NCBI GenBank assembly: GCA_035578905.1
Contig: JAQJVL010000176.1
Coordinates: 124,001 to 188,000 of the forward strand
Source: Stictocephala bisonia
Taxonomy: Eukaryota > Arthropoda > Insecta > Hemiptera > Membracidae
DNA length: 64,000 nt
Direction: 5' to 3'
In this document: one piece after another, positions 12,326-24,250 of the stretch
How the letters are laid out: every line of letters begins with the position of its first letter
Numbering within the stretch: the first letter of the stretch is position 1
Notes under the pieces: generated by a model
Seen by the model: only the letters and a program-made list of their open reading frames with translations
Databases searched by the model: none
Told to the model about the DNA's origin: nothing
Translations under genes and position numbers: made by a program

Positions 12326-12689
12326 AATATGACATACAGAGGTCTCACCCGATTTTCATGATTTTTTTAAAACTAATCAATACTAACTCCATGAACCCCA
12401 CAAGCAGTTCATGGAACATTTTCAGTGGAAATACCAATTTTATGAAACAAATTGAAAAAAAATAAATAACATTTTTACACCAACGAATATTACATTCATT
12501 ACTTCCCTCTGCAAATCACTGAGATATTTAACAACACAGTTTAGGTAATGTTATGCTAGGTTAGGTTAGTTGGTTAGTTACATTAGTTTAAGCATTTGAC
12601 CGAAAAATATCTATGGATTCGTCCTCGTGGGCTTAATATTGACTAGATCAAAAACCTGAAAATCGAGTGTGGCATCTATATTTCATATT
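12326..12689. mobile_element. MITE with imperfect ~85-bp terminal inverted repeats
   Basis: The left end AATATGACATACAGAGGTCT followed by 'cacccgattttcatg' is mirrored at the right end, whose complement reads AATATGAAATATAGATGCCA followed by 'cactcgattttcagg'. Matching continues through 'tcaatactaa'/'tcaatattaa'. The element is ~364 bases and lacks coding capacity. Both ends abut TTAA-like sequence (TTAATATG and CATATTAA), so the target could be TA or TTAA. The interior has an AGGTTAGGTTAGTTGGTTAG stretch. Confidence 0.6.
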
Positions 12690-13929
12690 AATCCATATAA
12701 TTAGAGATATAATAATCAAAATAATAATGTTACATTGTTATAAATATGATAGTCTTGGAGGCCAATATATACATGACTAATAAATGACTGTATTAAGACT
12801 AATTAGTATTATTACTTTAATTAATACTGACCATGTATCGTAACGAACACGCGTGTATTGGACATTACAGCTTGTACAATCTCGTGACCCTCAGTAATTG
12901 TCCAGATAGTTTACCTTGATAGTCGACATCCGCCTTTTTTACTTTGCAGAAGAGAACTGTCCGTTTGCTCTACCTTGCAGATGAAACTGCGAATCTCTCT
13001 GATCATTCAAAGTGTACATAAATAAGTTTCAATTAATTTTCTCTTATCTTGAGTGCTATAGACATTTGATTAACCTGTTATTTATCATACATGAACGAAA
13101 AAAATACTTAATCAAAAAAGTGTTTATTCTGTAGTTATTTTACAAATATATTGCTGTGCCACCTGATATAAAATAATGCTAATCAATAGTTTCAAGATTG
13201 GACATCTCTCGAAACAATCAGTCGTTTACTATTTACGCCATACAGTAACTGCGCGATCAATATGCACGATTGTTTTATGCATTACAGTGTTAGTATGGTA
13301 TTGTTATAACAGTACATTTACATTTTGATCGCAATTTTTAAATTTTTTTAAAATTTCTATTTCAGATATATTTTGGAATTACTTCATAATAATTGACATC
13401 ATAATATGCACAAAAGAAATGTAATTTTTAACGCTTTGTCTATATTAATTTTAATATTATCTTTTTGAGGAACTTGATAGAATCTAATCGAAGCCTCTAA
13501 TAGATAATATGTAACCAATAATAACACAATTGGCAACGATTTATGTATCCATCCGCCATCGATGTATAGACGTGGTCGGACAGTGTATGTCAGCCGTGAT
13601 AGTGGTAGTTCTGTCGATATTGTTTTTGTTTAATCGATACTTATTAGGCGTCCGGACCACTGATCGAAAGTTGACTCGAAGGTTTCGGTTCATAATATAT
13701 CGATATATAAAAGCCGAAATATAATCTAGTTTCTGTTGGCGCCAAGCCGTTTCTGTATCGTCGATGTTTTCTACGAATAAAGTGTAGTGTTAATGTGGAT
13801 AAATATTTAGCTAGCCATAATATTGTTGCATTTCAATGTGATATCAGTAATTCCAGGCATTATTGAATAATAGTTCTATAAGTTATGTTCTCCTAAAAAT
13901 GGATCTTGGTATAAGTAGTCTTATGGTGG
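12690..13929. other. AT-rich non-coding stretch
   Basis: No gene recognised. A 64-codon plus-strand frame at 13530-13724 has no family signature. Confidence 0.5.
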
Positions 13930-14098
13930 AAAAATGTGGTTACACTCATCTAAGTGTAATTTTACTTTGTAAATAACGCTTTAGAAACCATATAAAATGT
14001 AGTTAACACATCTAACAGTAATCTTCCTTTGTAAATAACGCTTTAGAAACCACATACAATTTGGGTAAATACATCTAAGTGTAATCTTACTCTGTAAA
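13930..14098. repeat. ~62-bp tandem repeat split by a retrotransposon
   Basis: The string TTTGTAAATAACGCTTTAGA occurs near 13965 and 14029. The next unit starts at 14090 ('tctgtaaa') and is cut off at 14098. Its continuation 'tgtaaataacggtttagaaaccacat' reappears at 16133, on the far side of the non-LTR element. The array therefore predates the insertion and gives the empty-site sequence. Confidence 0.85.
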
Positions 14099-16138
14099 AA
14101 AAATCAAAATCAAAATCATTTTTATTGTGTAGCCAAAAGACAGTACAATCGTCAGTATTATTTTAACATAAAACAAGATTATGTTAATAAAAAGAAAAGT
14201 TATTACAAATCAAGGAGTAGTTACATTTAATAAAAACTGCTTTGGAAGAATTCTTCAATAGAATAAAGTTCTTTTCCTATAAGAGTTTTTTTCAGTCGAT
14301 ATCCAAATTGTTTAGCCGGTAACTGCTTTAACCAAGGTGGTAGGTGGTTGAAGAGTCGAATACCAATCTGATCAGGATCAGAGGATTGTGTCTTCCTCAA
14401 GCGGCATTGAAAAATGTCTGATTCGAGCCCCCTGCGTGTGTCATGGTTGTGTATGTGGCTTATGGTGGGCAGGATGTCTAAACGGCTCTTCACATTGATC
14501 AGTAACGTAAATATATACAATGAATGGATGGTCAAGGTTCCAACGTTCTTGAAGTAACCTCTACAAGAGTCCCTGTGTCCCAGCCCACAGACAATGCGGA
14601 TTGCAGACTTCTGAATCTTGAATATAATCTCTTTGTGAGGAGAAGAACCCCATGCCATTATACAATAGGCCATCCTGCTGAAGAAACATGCGAAGTAAAC
14701 CATTCTCAAGATGTCATAGTCGGCCGAAGCAGACAATCTGCGAAGCAGGAAGTTGGTTTTTGAAAGTTGTTTTGTCAGTTCTGAGATATGGCTCCTCCAA
14801 GTGATTTTTATTGTCGATACAGATGCCAAGGAAATTAACTTTATTTTCTTCAGGTGCTTTTAGATCGATTAAGAGGGATTGTGTCTTGTCACTGTTTAGT
14901 CTGAGACCATTATTTGTACACCAGTTCTCAATTATGTTGACTGCCAATTTCATATTGTTTTGTGTAGCAGTGTAGGTGTCCTTATCAATTCGTACTGTTA
15001 TGTCATCTGCGAATAGGTAAGACGCTATGTCATTTTGCTCCAGATAATGCGGAAGGTCATTAATAAACATAACAAACAAGACAGGTCCTAGGATTGAGCC
15101 TTGTTTTACTCCTCTTGTTATGCAAGCTGGTCTTGATATTTTACCTTCATATTCAACAACCTGTCTCCAGTTCTGGAGGTAGCCTTTGATGAACAACCGT
15201 GTTTTCTCTGAAAAGCCATAGTGTTCTAGTTTCTTGAGAAGCAGGTCATGAGGAACAAGGTCAAAAGCTTTAGATAAGTCAAATAAGCTTAATGATACTT
15301 TATTATGTTTTTCAATTCCCCTCAAAATGTCTTTTAATAGATCCACAGCTGCTACTGAAGTGCTTTTACCCTTGCGAAATCCATATTGTTGATTGTGGAG
15401 TAGACTATTGGTTTCTAAAAATTGGATTATTTGCTGGAGTAGGATTTTCTCTATAATTTTAGCTAGTATTGGAAGTATGCATACGGGGCGAAAGTCGTTG
15501 TAGCATGTCATCTTTCCTTTTTTTGGTATAGGAATTATCTTGAATGTGTTCAATGCTGATGGGAATACTCCATTTCTAAACCCCAAGTTAATTAAATATG
15601 TTAGGGGCACATCAATAAGGTCAGCTATTGATTTTACAACTGCAGTGTTCAGTCCAAAAATATCACCTGCTGTAGAGTTAGTCATACTACTTATGGCTAA
15701 AAACACCTCTTCTACTTTTGTTTCTCTTAAATTTAATTCAGTTACTGGTGTAGGAGCCGAGGTCAGAAAATTTTGAAAGGTGTCATTTTGAAATTCAATG
15801 TCAAATGATTTAACAATTTCAGAAAATGTTATCATTAAAACCCTCAGAATCAGGTGTGAAATTCTTTTGTAAGCCTTGCTTGGGTTTGGAACGTGTGCCC
15901 AGTTCATCATGAACTACTTGCCAAGAAGCTTTGGAGATGTTGTTTGATGAAGCAATTTTATTTCTGTTGAAGGTCTTTTTAGCTTCATCAATAGCATTTC
16001 TGTAAGTTTGTCTTGCTGTATTGCACTGTGCCTTGATGAGGGTGTCGCCAGTCTCTCGAGCCAGTCATGGAGCTGGTAGTACCGATCTCTTAGTTGGTAT
16101 AGGTCTGCATGAAACCAATGCTGTTTTTTGGTTGTAAA
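14093..16138 (-). mobile_element. 5'-truncated non-LTR retrotransposon (copy A)
   Basis: This is a minus-strand LINE-type element of about 2.0 kb. Its 3' end at ~14099 carries a (GATTTT)n-like tail on the element strand. The 5' end at ~16132 lies between the endonuclease and reverse transcriptase regions, so the copy is 5'-truncated, as expected from incomplete target-primed reverse transcription. The bases TGTAAA flank it at 14093-14098 and 16133-16138 as a short target duplication, included in this span. The interrupted host sequence is the tandem array on either side. Family placement (Jockey/CR1-like superclade) is inferred from the RT motifs only. Confidence 0.88.
14227..16128 (-). pseudogene. 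Reverse transcriptase ORF2 relic of copy A
   Basis: RNA-directed DNA polymerase of a non-LTR retrotransposon, broken by several frameshifts. The first readable part (~16128-15990) contains HWFHADLYQLRDRYYQL, a pre-RT linker typical of LINE ORF2. The frame shifts near 16030 and again near 15815, and the main block follows as a 398-codon frame (15910-14714). In it I see LFDLSKAFDLVPHDLLLKKL (the motif with the first catalytic Asp), then GVKQGSILGPVLFVMFINDL, FADD (the catalytic YXDD variant) and LNSDKTQ. Another frameshift near 14800 leads to a 200-codon C-terminal frame (14829-14227) holding the post-RT region with RIVCGLGHRDSCRGYFKNVG. The upstream endonuclease is absent. The protein cannot be made as is. 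Confidence 0.92.
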
Positions 16139-18044
16139 TAACGGTTTAGAAACCACATAATCAGCCCTTATATGGATAACGGTTCACAAAAATCAAGCAA
16201 TAAAAAGCAGTAATTATGAGAAAGGTGAGACAATAATGCAGATAACCTTTGCAGAAGCATCGCTTTCACCTTTGACGGGGCGGTCGTTATCAGAAGCAGA
16301 ATGCGCCGTTATTCTCCGGTAGGCGGAATCATCCTGCAAGTTGCGCAATGTTGTTAAGATACGGTCTAATGGAAGGACTATGTTACGAAATGTTTGTATC
16401 CTGATTGTTCCGTATCCTGAACTGTTTACTGGAGTGAGGAAGTTGCCCAATTAAATATTATGTTTGGTTTTGGTGGATTATGTCATTAATCGCATGTGAT
16501 ACGCATGTTCGATTGTTTGGAGTGGATTGTTACGTGTTTGACAGTCGAACCTTAGCATTGATGAGGTTAAAACAGTACACAAAAGTTGTAGCGACAATAT
16601 TTTCACACTGGCAGTCAAAGTGTCTGACAGTACAATAGGGAATGTGTATAAACCACTTAATACCTCATGGTCAGTCGCAGTTCTTCCAGTTTTCCAACAC
16701 CCTGCCGAAAAATGTGGTCGTATGCCAAGTGTAAGGAGTGGTCATAGTGTTCATAGAAAGTGCAGGAAGACTGTCGGTCAATAGAGAAGTTCGTATGTAC
16801 AGGGAAGTGAGCGAGTTTTTAATCAAATATGTACCGTGCTCATAAATCTCAAAACTTCCTACTACATATTTAAGAAAAGTACCTGGTTTTGAAGATTCCA
16901 TAATATAACAAAACAGAATTCAAAATATATTGCCTAAGTTACCCTTTAATTTCAAAGTGCCTTCACACACTCGCATACAACACCTCTCGATATGCTACAT
17001 ACACTACATACAAGGCTACAAACAAGCTCCACCAGTTAGCCTTCACGTACACGACTTTTCACCTACCAAGCAAAACTGTAAAATATTATTTCATTTACAC
17101 TATGCAGTTTTTACCTATAGTTTATTAGCTGGTGACTTTTATATCATTACGACCTGAATTTTACTTTTAATTTATGTTTATGAGAGTAATATTTGCAGAA
17201 TGAGAATACTTAATTTCCCAATATTTATATTTTTAACATACTTAACAATACTTACCTGATAAGAATGGCTAAAATAAAAATTTTAGTTTAATTTAAAGTT
17301 TTAAAAGTGCAAAAAAGTCAAACACTTAATATTTTATATTGGAAAATCTAGTGTGCATCGACATGTATTAGCTAGTATACAGTAATTGTAATTTCTATTT
17401 GCATTTACGCTTAGTTTATTTTATATGTATTGTTTGGTTTTTAATCTTTATAGTCCAATTTTTAATTACATATCAGTTATTGGTAAGTTACATGTAAAAA
17501 GTCGAATATAACGTTGTTATTGCTCTTTTTATTGTAATTTATATAATTTGTTTCAATATCTAGTCATTATACTGTTATGGAATTGGTTAGTTGGTTTTTA
17601 AATTAACGTTCTGCAAAAATAAAAATTATTATTTAGCATTGTATTTTATATAATTAATTTATTCATTCCATGATTTATACCTTTGTAATAGTTATAATGT
17701 TAAAAATTAAATCAAAAAATATACTCTGGTACTTAATATAATCATATGGTACATTTACCATATTCAATTTAAAGTATTTATAACACGTGAATAAATAACG
17801 AACTCAAACCCTCTACCCCACACAGGACTTTCCCTCATGGAGAGTATCCAGAGAGGAAAAACAATTATTTGTCTGTGTATCATAAATTGATAAAATTATA
17901 TAAGTACAAATTGATAAGTAAAATTTGATGTAATTTTAGAAAATGAAGATTATTATTCTGAAATAAATAGTTTTTGAATAATATATACTTCTTATTTAGA
18001 TATATTTTCAATTTAACGAACTTTTTCAACTCTTTGTAAAAACT
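16139..18044. other. Non-coding stretch with one possible exon
   Basis: Mostly AT-rich. The segment 16214-16450 has a higher G+C content and a minus-strand frame of 78 codons. Within it the piece 'ILTTLRNLQDDSAYRRITAH' has a mixed, protein-like composition, unlike the surrounding AT-driven frames, and it runs into an AAG|GTTATC donor-like site. I do not recognise a family, and an exon is only a possibility. The minus-strand frame 16671-16901 is likewise unidentified. Confidence 0.3.
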
Positions 18045-19950
18045 AATCTTTTATAGCCTGGATAAAACTACAGGTTTTGTATTATATGTACCATTACTTA
18101 TCAGTTTAATGCCTTGACATTGTTTGTTAGTTATCAACATTGTCGTTATTTCTCATGTTACGAGTATGTAGAGTAGCCTACTTTTATTTTAGCCTGGATT
18201 AATATATAGGTTTTGTACTACCATTACTTATCATTTACCTTGTTGATAAGTTCTCGATATTGTTGTTATTTCTCATGTTACAAGTATGTAGAGAAACCTA
18301 CTTTTATTTTAGCCCGGATAAATATATAGGTTTTGTACTACCATTACTTATCATTTACCTTGTTGATAAGTTCTCGATATTGTTGTTATTTCTCATGTTA
18401 CAAGTATGTAGAGAAACCTACTTTTATTTTAGCCCGGATAAATATATAGGTTTTGTACTACCATTACTTATCATTTACCTTGTTGATAAGTACTCGTAAT
18501 TGTTGTTATTTCTCATGTTACGAGTATTTAGAGTAGCCTACTTTTATTTTAGCCCGGATAAATATATAGGTTTTGTACTACCATTACTTATCATTTACCT
18601 TGTTGATAAGTTCTCGATATTGTTGTTATTTCTCATGTTACGAGTATGTAGAGAAACCTACTTTTATTTTAGCCCGGATAAATATATAGGTTTTGTACTA
18701 CCATTACTTATCATTTATCTTGTTGATAAGTTCTCGATATTGTTGTTATTTCTCATGTTACGAGTATGTAGAGAAACCTACTTTTATTTTAGCCCGGATA
18801 AATATATAGGTTTTGTACTACCATTACTTCTCATTTACCTTGTTGATAAGTTCTCGATATTGTTGTTATTTCTCATTTTACAAGTATGTAGAGAAACCTA
18901 CTTTTATTTTAGCTCGGATAAATATATAGGTTTTGTACTACCATTACTTATCATTTACCTTTATGAGTATTTAGAGTAGCCTACTTTTTTAACCTTGATA
19001 AATATATAGGTTTTGTACTACCATTACTTATCATTGACCGTGTTGATAAGTACTCGTAATTGTCGTTATTTCTCATGTTACGAGTATGTAGAGTAGCCTA
19101 CTTTTATTTTAGCCCGTATAAATATGTAGGTTTTGTACTATCATTACTTATGACTGACCTTGTTGATAAGTTCTCGATATTGTCGTTATTTCACATGTTA
19201 CGAGTATGTAGAGTAGCTTACTTTGATTTTAGCCCGTATAAATATGTAGGTTTTCTACTATCATTACTTATGACTGACCTTGTTGATAAGTTCTCGATAT
19301 TGTCGTTATTTCACATGTTACGAGTATGTAGAGTAGCCTACTTTTATTTTAGCCCGTATAAATATGTAGGTTTTGTACTATCATTACTTATGACTGACCT
19401 TGTTGATAAGTTCTCGATATTGTCGTTATTTCACATGTTACGAGTATGTAGAGTAGCTTACTTTGATTTTAGCCCGTATAAATATGTAGGTTTTCTACTA
19501 TCATTACTTATGACTGACCTTGTTGATAAGTTCTCGATATTGTCGTTATTTCACATGTTACGAGTATTTAGAGTAGCCTACTTTTATTTTAGCCCGGATA
19601 AATATGTAGGTTTTGTACTATCATTACTTATGACTGACCTTGTTGATAAGTTCTCGATATTGTCGTTATTTCTCATGTTACGAGTATGTAGAGTAGCTTA
19701 CTTTGATTTTAGCCCGGATAAATATATAGGTTTTGTACTATCATTACTTATGACTGACCTTGTTGATAAGTTCTCGATATTGTCGTTATTTCACATGTTA
19801 CGAGTATGTAGAGTAGCCTACTTTTATTTTAGCCTTGTTAAATATGTAGGTTTTGTACTATCATTACTTATGACTGACCTTGTTGATAAGTTCTCGATAT
19901 TATCGTTATTTCACATGTTACGAGTATGTAGAGTAGCCTACTTTTATTGT
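18045..19950. repeat. 120-bp satellite-like array with 240-bp higher-order pattern
   Basis: A unit of 120 bases starting CGAGTATGTAGAGTAGCCTA repeats about 16 times. Units in 18240-18960 are one subtype ('cccggataaatatatagg', 'ccattacttatcatttacc'). Units in 19080-19950 are another ('cccgtataaatatgtagg', 'tcattacttatgactgacc'). A shortened unit sits between them near 18960-19050. In the second block adjacent units alternate between 'gtagcctacttttatt...tttgtacta' and 'gtagcttactttgatt...tttctacta', giving a 240-base higher-order unit. Because 120 is divisible by 3, plus-strand frames stay open with a 40-residue period (18260-18499, 18500-18979, 19060-19974). Most subtype differences change the amino acid (D/Y, I/V, P/S, V/L), which argues against a selected protein. 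Confidence 0.95.
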
Positions 19951-21120
19951 TGTCTGCCAAGTGTCCGCACATAAAACATTCCCGATCTAGTCTGGTGGAC
20001 TATGGCAATATACTTTGATCGTTTAACATTTTATACTCGTCCTTGGGATTTGCTATGGTAGCAAATCGTTAACATCAGGGAACAGTAAAAGTGTTTGGTG
20101 GGAGGTTTGATTGGTCCATAAAGCCTCCGAACACCCGACCGAGTCCCACGGGACAATCCTGGGAGTCTAGCGCAACACCATTACGATGTTAGCTTTTGAA
20201 ATAAGTACTGGTTCATTTTAATTGTACAAACACTTTCACGTATATTGACGAATGAACACAAACCTGTCGTTTATTGTTTTTTTTTTTTTCTTTCTACTTG
20301 TACTTCATTTTGGAATGCGTGGCGTTTTTGTGATCAGTATATAAAGCTAGTTTTGTTCAGGAAAACTTATAAAAACACAGTGATTACTTTTATTAGTAGT
20401 TTCATAAAAATTATTATAGTTTATATGTTTAGGGGTGTTTTAGTTTACTTTCTTCTAATGACATTGCTTCCAACTTGCTCACACATTGGGACAGGGTAGA
20501 ATTGCGCAAGTGGTCTAGAAATTCTTAAGCGGATTATTTCTGAGCCCCGGGGCTATGGTCGATGCGCAGGTAGACCCTATGGGTTGACCTATAATGAGTA
20601 GTGATGAATAAAAGCGCAGGATAATAGCCAGTAGTAGACAGAGGGTTACCACTTGCTGATAAGTACTGTAAGTGACTATCACACAAATCAGCTGCCAATG
20701 TGAAAAAATTAAATATGAAATAATGAAATTTATTTCCCGTACATTACAATTTACATTTCACAATAATAAAAGGAAATATCACTGGCCACGGTTCTGGTAA
20801 TGTGGCCAGAGTTTGAAACAAAATAAATAAATGTGGCAACTGTGCGTTACTCTCTAATAGTGATTACTATTCTATCGTATTCAAAGTTCTTTTTTAGTAC
20901 TGGTCAAAATAATGATAACTTTTATTACATTAAGTTTTCAAAATTTTAAAGATCAAATTTTTCCTACATTTGCCTAAGAAAGTGGCTGTTCCTGCACTTA
21001 ACACAAGTCGCAAAGTGGGTGATTCCTGCATTTTAAACACTTTACCGCACTCGTTTTACTTTTCCGCACTCCTTATACTTCACCGCACCCCAAGTTTTTA
21101 ACTTAATAACATAATTGAAA
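19951..21120. other. Non-coding stretch, nothing recognised
   Basis: AT-rich with a few GC-richer bits (20090-20180, 20510-20660). The 84-codon frame at 20245-20499 is low-complexity and hydrophobic, without family features. Confidence 0.5.
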
Positions 21121-21955
21121 GAGGTTTGTGATCATTTTAAATAAAATTCCTCACCTGTTTGCCTGCTCGTTATGTTTTTATTACTTGTTACTTTTTATAT
21201 AGTCTACTGTATTTCAAATGTAGGAAAACTTTTATGTGAAACTTGTGCTCAAAGCGTCCTTGCTGCACTTGAGAAACTATTCTCTTGTAAGTAAGTATTT
21301 CTGTAGTGCAGAAAAGTGCTACTTTGTGCACTAGTTGCACAACTAACTATTATATATAGATCAGGATAATTAAACACAAATCGGGTCGAGATTGGAAAAA
21401 AATTTATGCAGTTGATTAAGTGGGCGTATTGTATGTCAATAAATACAGTATGCCATAATATGAAATATAGTAGTACAGTACTATATAACATCAGATCAAT
21501 AGATTTGATGGGGCTGGAGGAATCAGGGTTTTAGTAACCTTTTGGGAACAGTGCAAGGATCTCCCCTAGTTCTTGTATAAGGTTAGTAATGTTCGTCTTT
21601 TTTGTCCTTTAATTTTTTTTTGATATAGCAAAGAAAGTTGTTTTTTAATTATAATCATATAAGCCATAGCCATAGCCTATGAATGGAATAGCCTAATTTT
21701 AAAACTATATTTGAATTTCCATTAGCCGATTAAAAAAAAAAGTATTTTCAAGCGTGCGTTAAAGATAGCCTGGCCACATTTGGCATATGGAAAAACACAT
21801 GTTTATGTTTGTAAAATAGAAAGATGTTTATGATCGTTTCAAATAAAAGTTCTCGCGCGTTTGTCTACTTGTTATGTTTTTATTACTTGTTACTTTTTAT
21901 ATATAGTCTACTGTATTTCAACTAAAGGAAAAATGTTATGTACAACTTATGCTAC
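21121..21955. repeat. Direct repeat pair of ~130 bp, ~700 bp apart
   Basis: The segment 21121-21250 and the segment 21825-21955 share GTTATGTTTTTATTACTTGT, then 'tactttttatat(at)agtctactgtatttcaa'. They also share flanking 'gtttgtgatcattttaaataaa'/'gtttatgatcgtttcaaataaa' and 'ggaaaacttttatgtgaaacttgtgct'/'ggaaaaatgttatgtacaacttatgct'. The relation is direct. This could be two copies of a dispersed element or an old local duplication. Confidence 0.8.
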
Positions 21956-21969
21956 GTTATTAAAATTGT

Positions 21970-22062
21970 AACAATGACTACATTCGCTCATTTACACTCA
22001 CCACATTCATTCGAAATCCCATATATTGAATATCGGCGTCTTAAGAATAAACAAATAAAAGC
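21970..22062. repeat. Dispersed repeat, copy 1 (partner at 46876-46975)
   Basis: TAACAATGACTACATTCGCT followed by 'catttacactca' and 'ttcgaaatcc' ... 'cggcgtcttaagaataaacaaata' matches 'taacactgactacattcactcatgtaaactca' ... 'tttgaaatccacattcg' ... 'tcggtgttttaagaagaaataaat' at 46876-46975 in the same orientation. The alignment covers ~95 bases with gaps. It is probably the end of an unrecognised interspersed repeat. Confidence 0.65.
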
Positions 22063-24250
22063 TAAAATTAAAAATTAAATAAAAAACTTTTAATACATAG
22101 TTTACAAGTTTTCAAGTTATAAAATTTTCATTGTAAGATATAGATTTTACGACATATTTTTACTTTTACTTTACATTTTCCCCATACCATACGATTGTAA
22201 GCTGGGCCTACGCCTACCTGCTCTAAACAAAGCTGCGCAGTTTGATACTGCCCTAGACTTAACCACCTGCGCACATGGCCAATTAGTTAGGGTAGTTCTT
22301 GAATTCTGAGAACCACCTTGCGCAGTTTGACCTTACCGACACATAAATAATGTCGAACATGCCATATTGCTGACATTACAAAGAATGACAATTCCAATGA
22401 CGTAACTAACTACTGTATAGGGCTATACAGATTACTATTAATCCTACTTCCCACAACATCTCTAATATCCCTACACACGGTCCTCCCATGAACCCTCTTA
22501 GTACATTCGGCTACACCACACTGTAAACGACTTACAACGAACGTCCCTTTGACACGACTGATGGTCAAAGACAACCCCACATGGAACTACCTTTACAGGC
22601 TTCGTAGACTTCATTTACTTAACACATCAACAGGAACACTGGAATATGATCAGGTGATATTAAATATGTCGCTTCTTAACCTGGAGATATTGTTGTTTAT
22701 AAATTAGGTATCTCTTACTGCGTCATTATATGTTAAATACATTTACGTACTGTACTTTTAACGTAGCAGATATTTTCATAATACATTCTTTTATTTCGCT
22801 TGAACTATTTTTAAGGCCATCTTCAAAATGTCCAAGTTATTTGAATAGACGATGCTATGTCTAATGCAATTTGATAGTTATTTCTTTAACTTGTAGCACG
22901 GTTCCGAACAAATATTATTTCTCAGCAGAATCTTGGAATTTCCAGACAATTAAATTAAAATTATTAGTTGAAAAAGGCTACTATTCCGAAAGGAGTTTAA
23001 GAAGAAAATAATCCGTTCTTAGTACAGTCAATAATTATGAACAGGTTAATTTTGATTCCGAAATAGTTTTTAATAATGTATTTTCAGCAACTAAAAGAAC
23101 AGAAGTAACTCAGCCTATAAATTGAGATGTTGAACATAATTTTCCATTCTTTTATGAATCCCTCTTTTCTGATGATGTGAGCGTGGTTCACCGAAATCGA
23201 TCACCATAATATCTGTGCATTTTGTACTTGTATTGTAATATATTTGTGCATTTTGTGCTTATATTGTAATAAATTTGTGCTGTGTGACGTTTACTTGTAC
23301 TATATGTACCAACACGTATTATGCTAATTAAAAAACTATTAATATTTTTTTATATTTATTAATGTTTTGTACTCCAAAACATAATTAAGGTTGATATGAA
23401 CTAATCAAATGCGCACAGGATAGGTAGAGACTCATGTCCAGAGTGAATTGGAAGGACTACAAATCTATCTCATCGGCTAATAGAATATGCTGACCAAACT
23501 AATGGTATCTACCAATATACCAATAACATTGTCATAAGCATATGATTTTAGAACGCAGCCAAGTAATGAAGCGATTGTAAATAATAATGAATTCCCAACG
23601 TGTCTATCAAGTGTTCCTATTGCAGTACGTAAGTCCGCAAGGCTAGCTACAGTTGGAACCATAGTCAGTAGTCGTGCCGATTGACTCACGATCCTCAACT
23701 CGCTTGCCGTGGTCGTACACCTGGAAACCTCTATGGTACAAGTTTCTATAATTGAAAAGTACAATTTTCTCATTAAATCAGAAGAATATTTTCTGAATAT
23801 GATGTAATTTATAAGATTGTATTTCCCAAAATTTGATTAGTAACAAACATACAAAACACAGGCTACATACCTAGTTGAATATTTGATTTTGATAACATTT
23901 ACAAGAATCATATAGTGACTTGTATAGATGTAACGTTCTTAGGAGAAATATAGGTACGTGTTTGTTACATAAACATCGTCCTAATAATTTGAATGTACAC
24001 AAAAATACAATGAATTAGGGGAAAAGTCAAATTATACAGACTAGAAAACGTGTTAAAGTTAATATGTAAGGATAAAAATAATTTTTAGATTATAAATAAT
24101 CAGGTAATTTGTGTTTTATTTTTATTGATTTCACATATCTGTAGCCTGTTACAGTAATTACTATCCAATTACAGTATCTTTATTCATAATCTGGATAATA
24201 TATTATTATATGGTAATGAAGAAAAAGAAAGACTGTTGTTACCTGGTTGT
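22063..24250. other. Non-coding stretch with weak ORF and hammerhead-core-like motif
   Basis: A minus-strand frame at 23477-23773 (98 codons) lacks any motif I recognise. Its hydrophobic C-terminal half is unremarkable for AT-rich DNA. At 23169-23196 there is CTGATGA, a hairpin and GAAA, discussed as a finding. A two-copy ~35-base repeat 'tttgtgcattttgt.cttrtattgtaat' lies at 23211-23275. The rest is unassigned. Confidence 0.45.

Noticed and set aside
19060..19974. 304-codon plus-strand frame, hydrophobic 40-residue repeats resembling membrane segments
   Set aside because: The 120-bp unit is divisible by 3, so any open unit gives a long frame. Differences between units are mostly amino-acid changing, and the AT-rich sequence yields F, L, I and Y by default.
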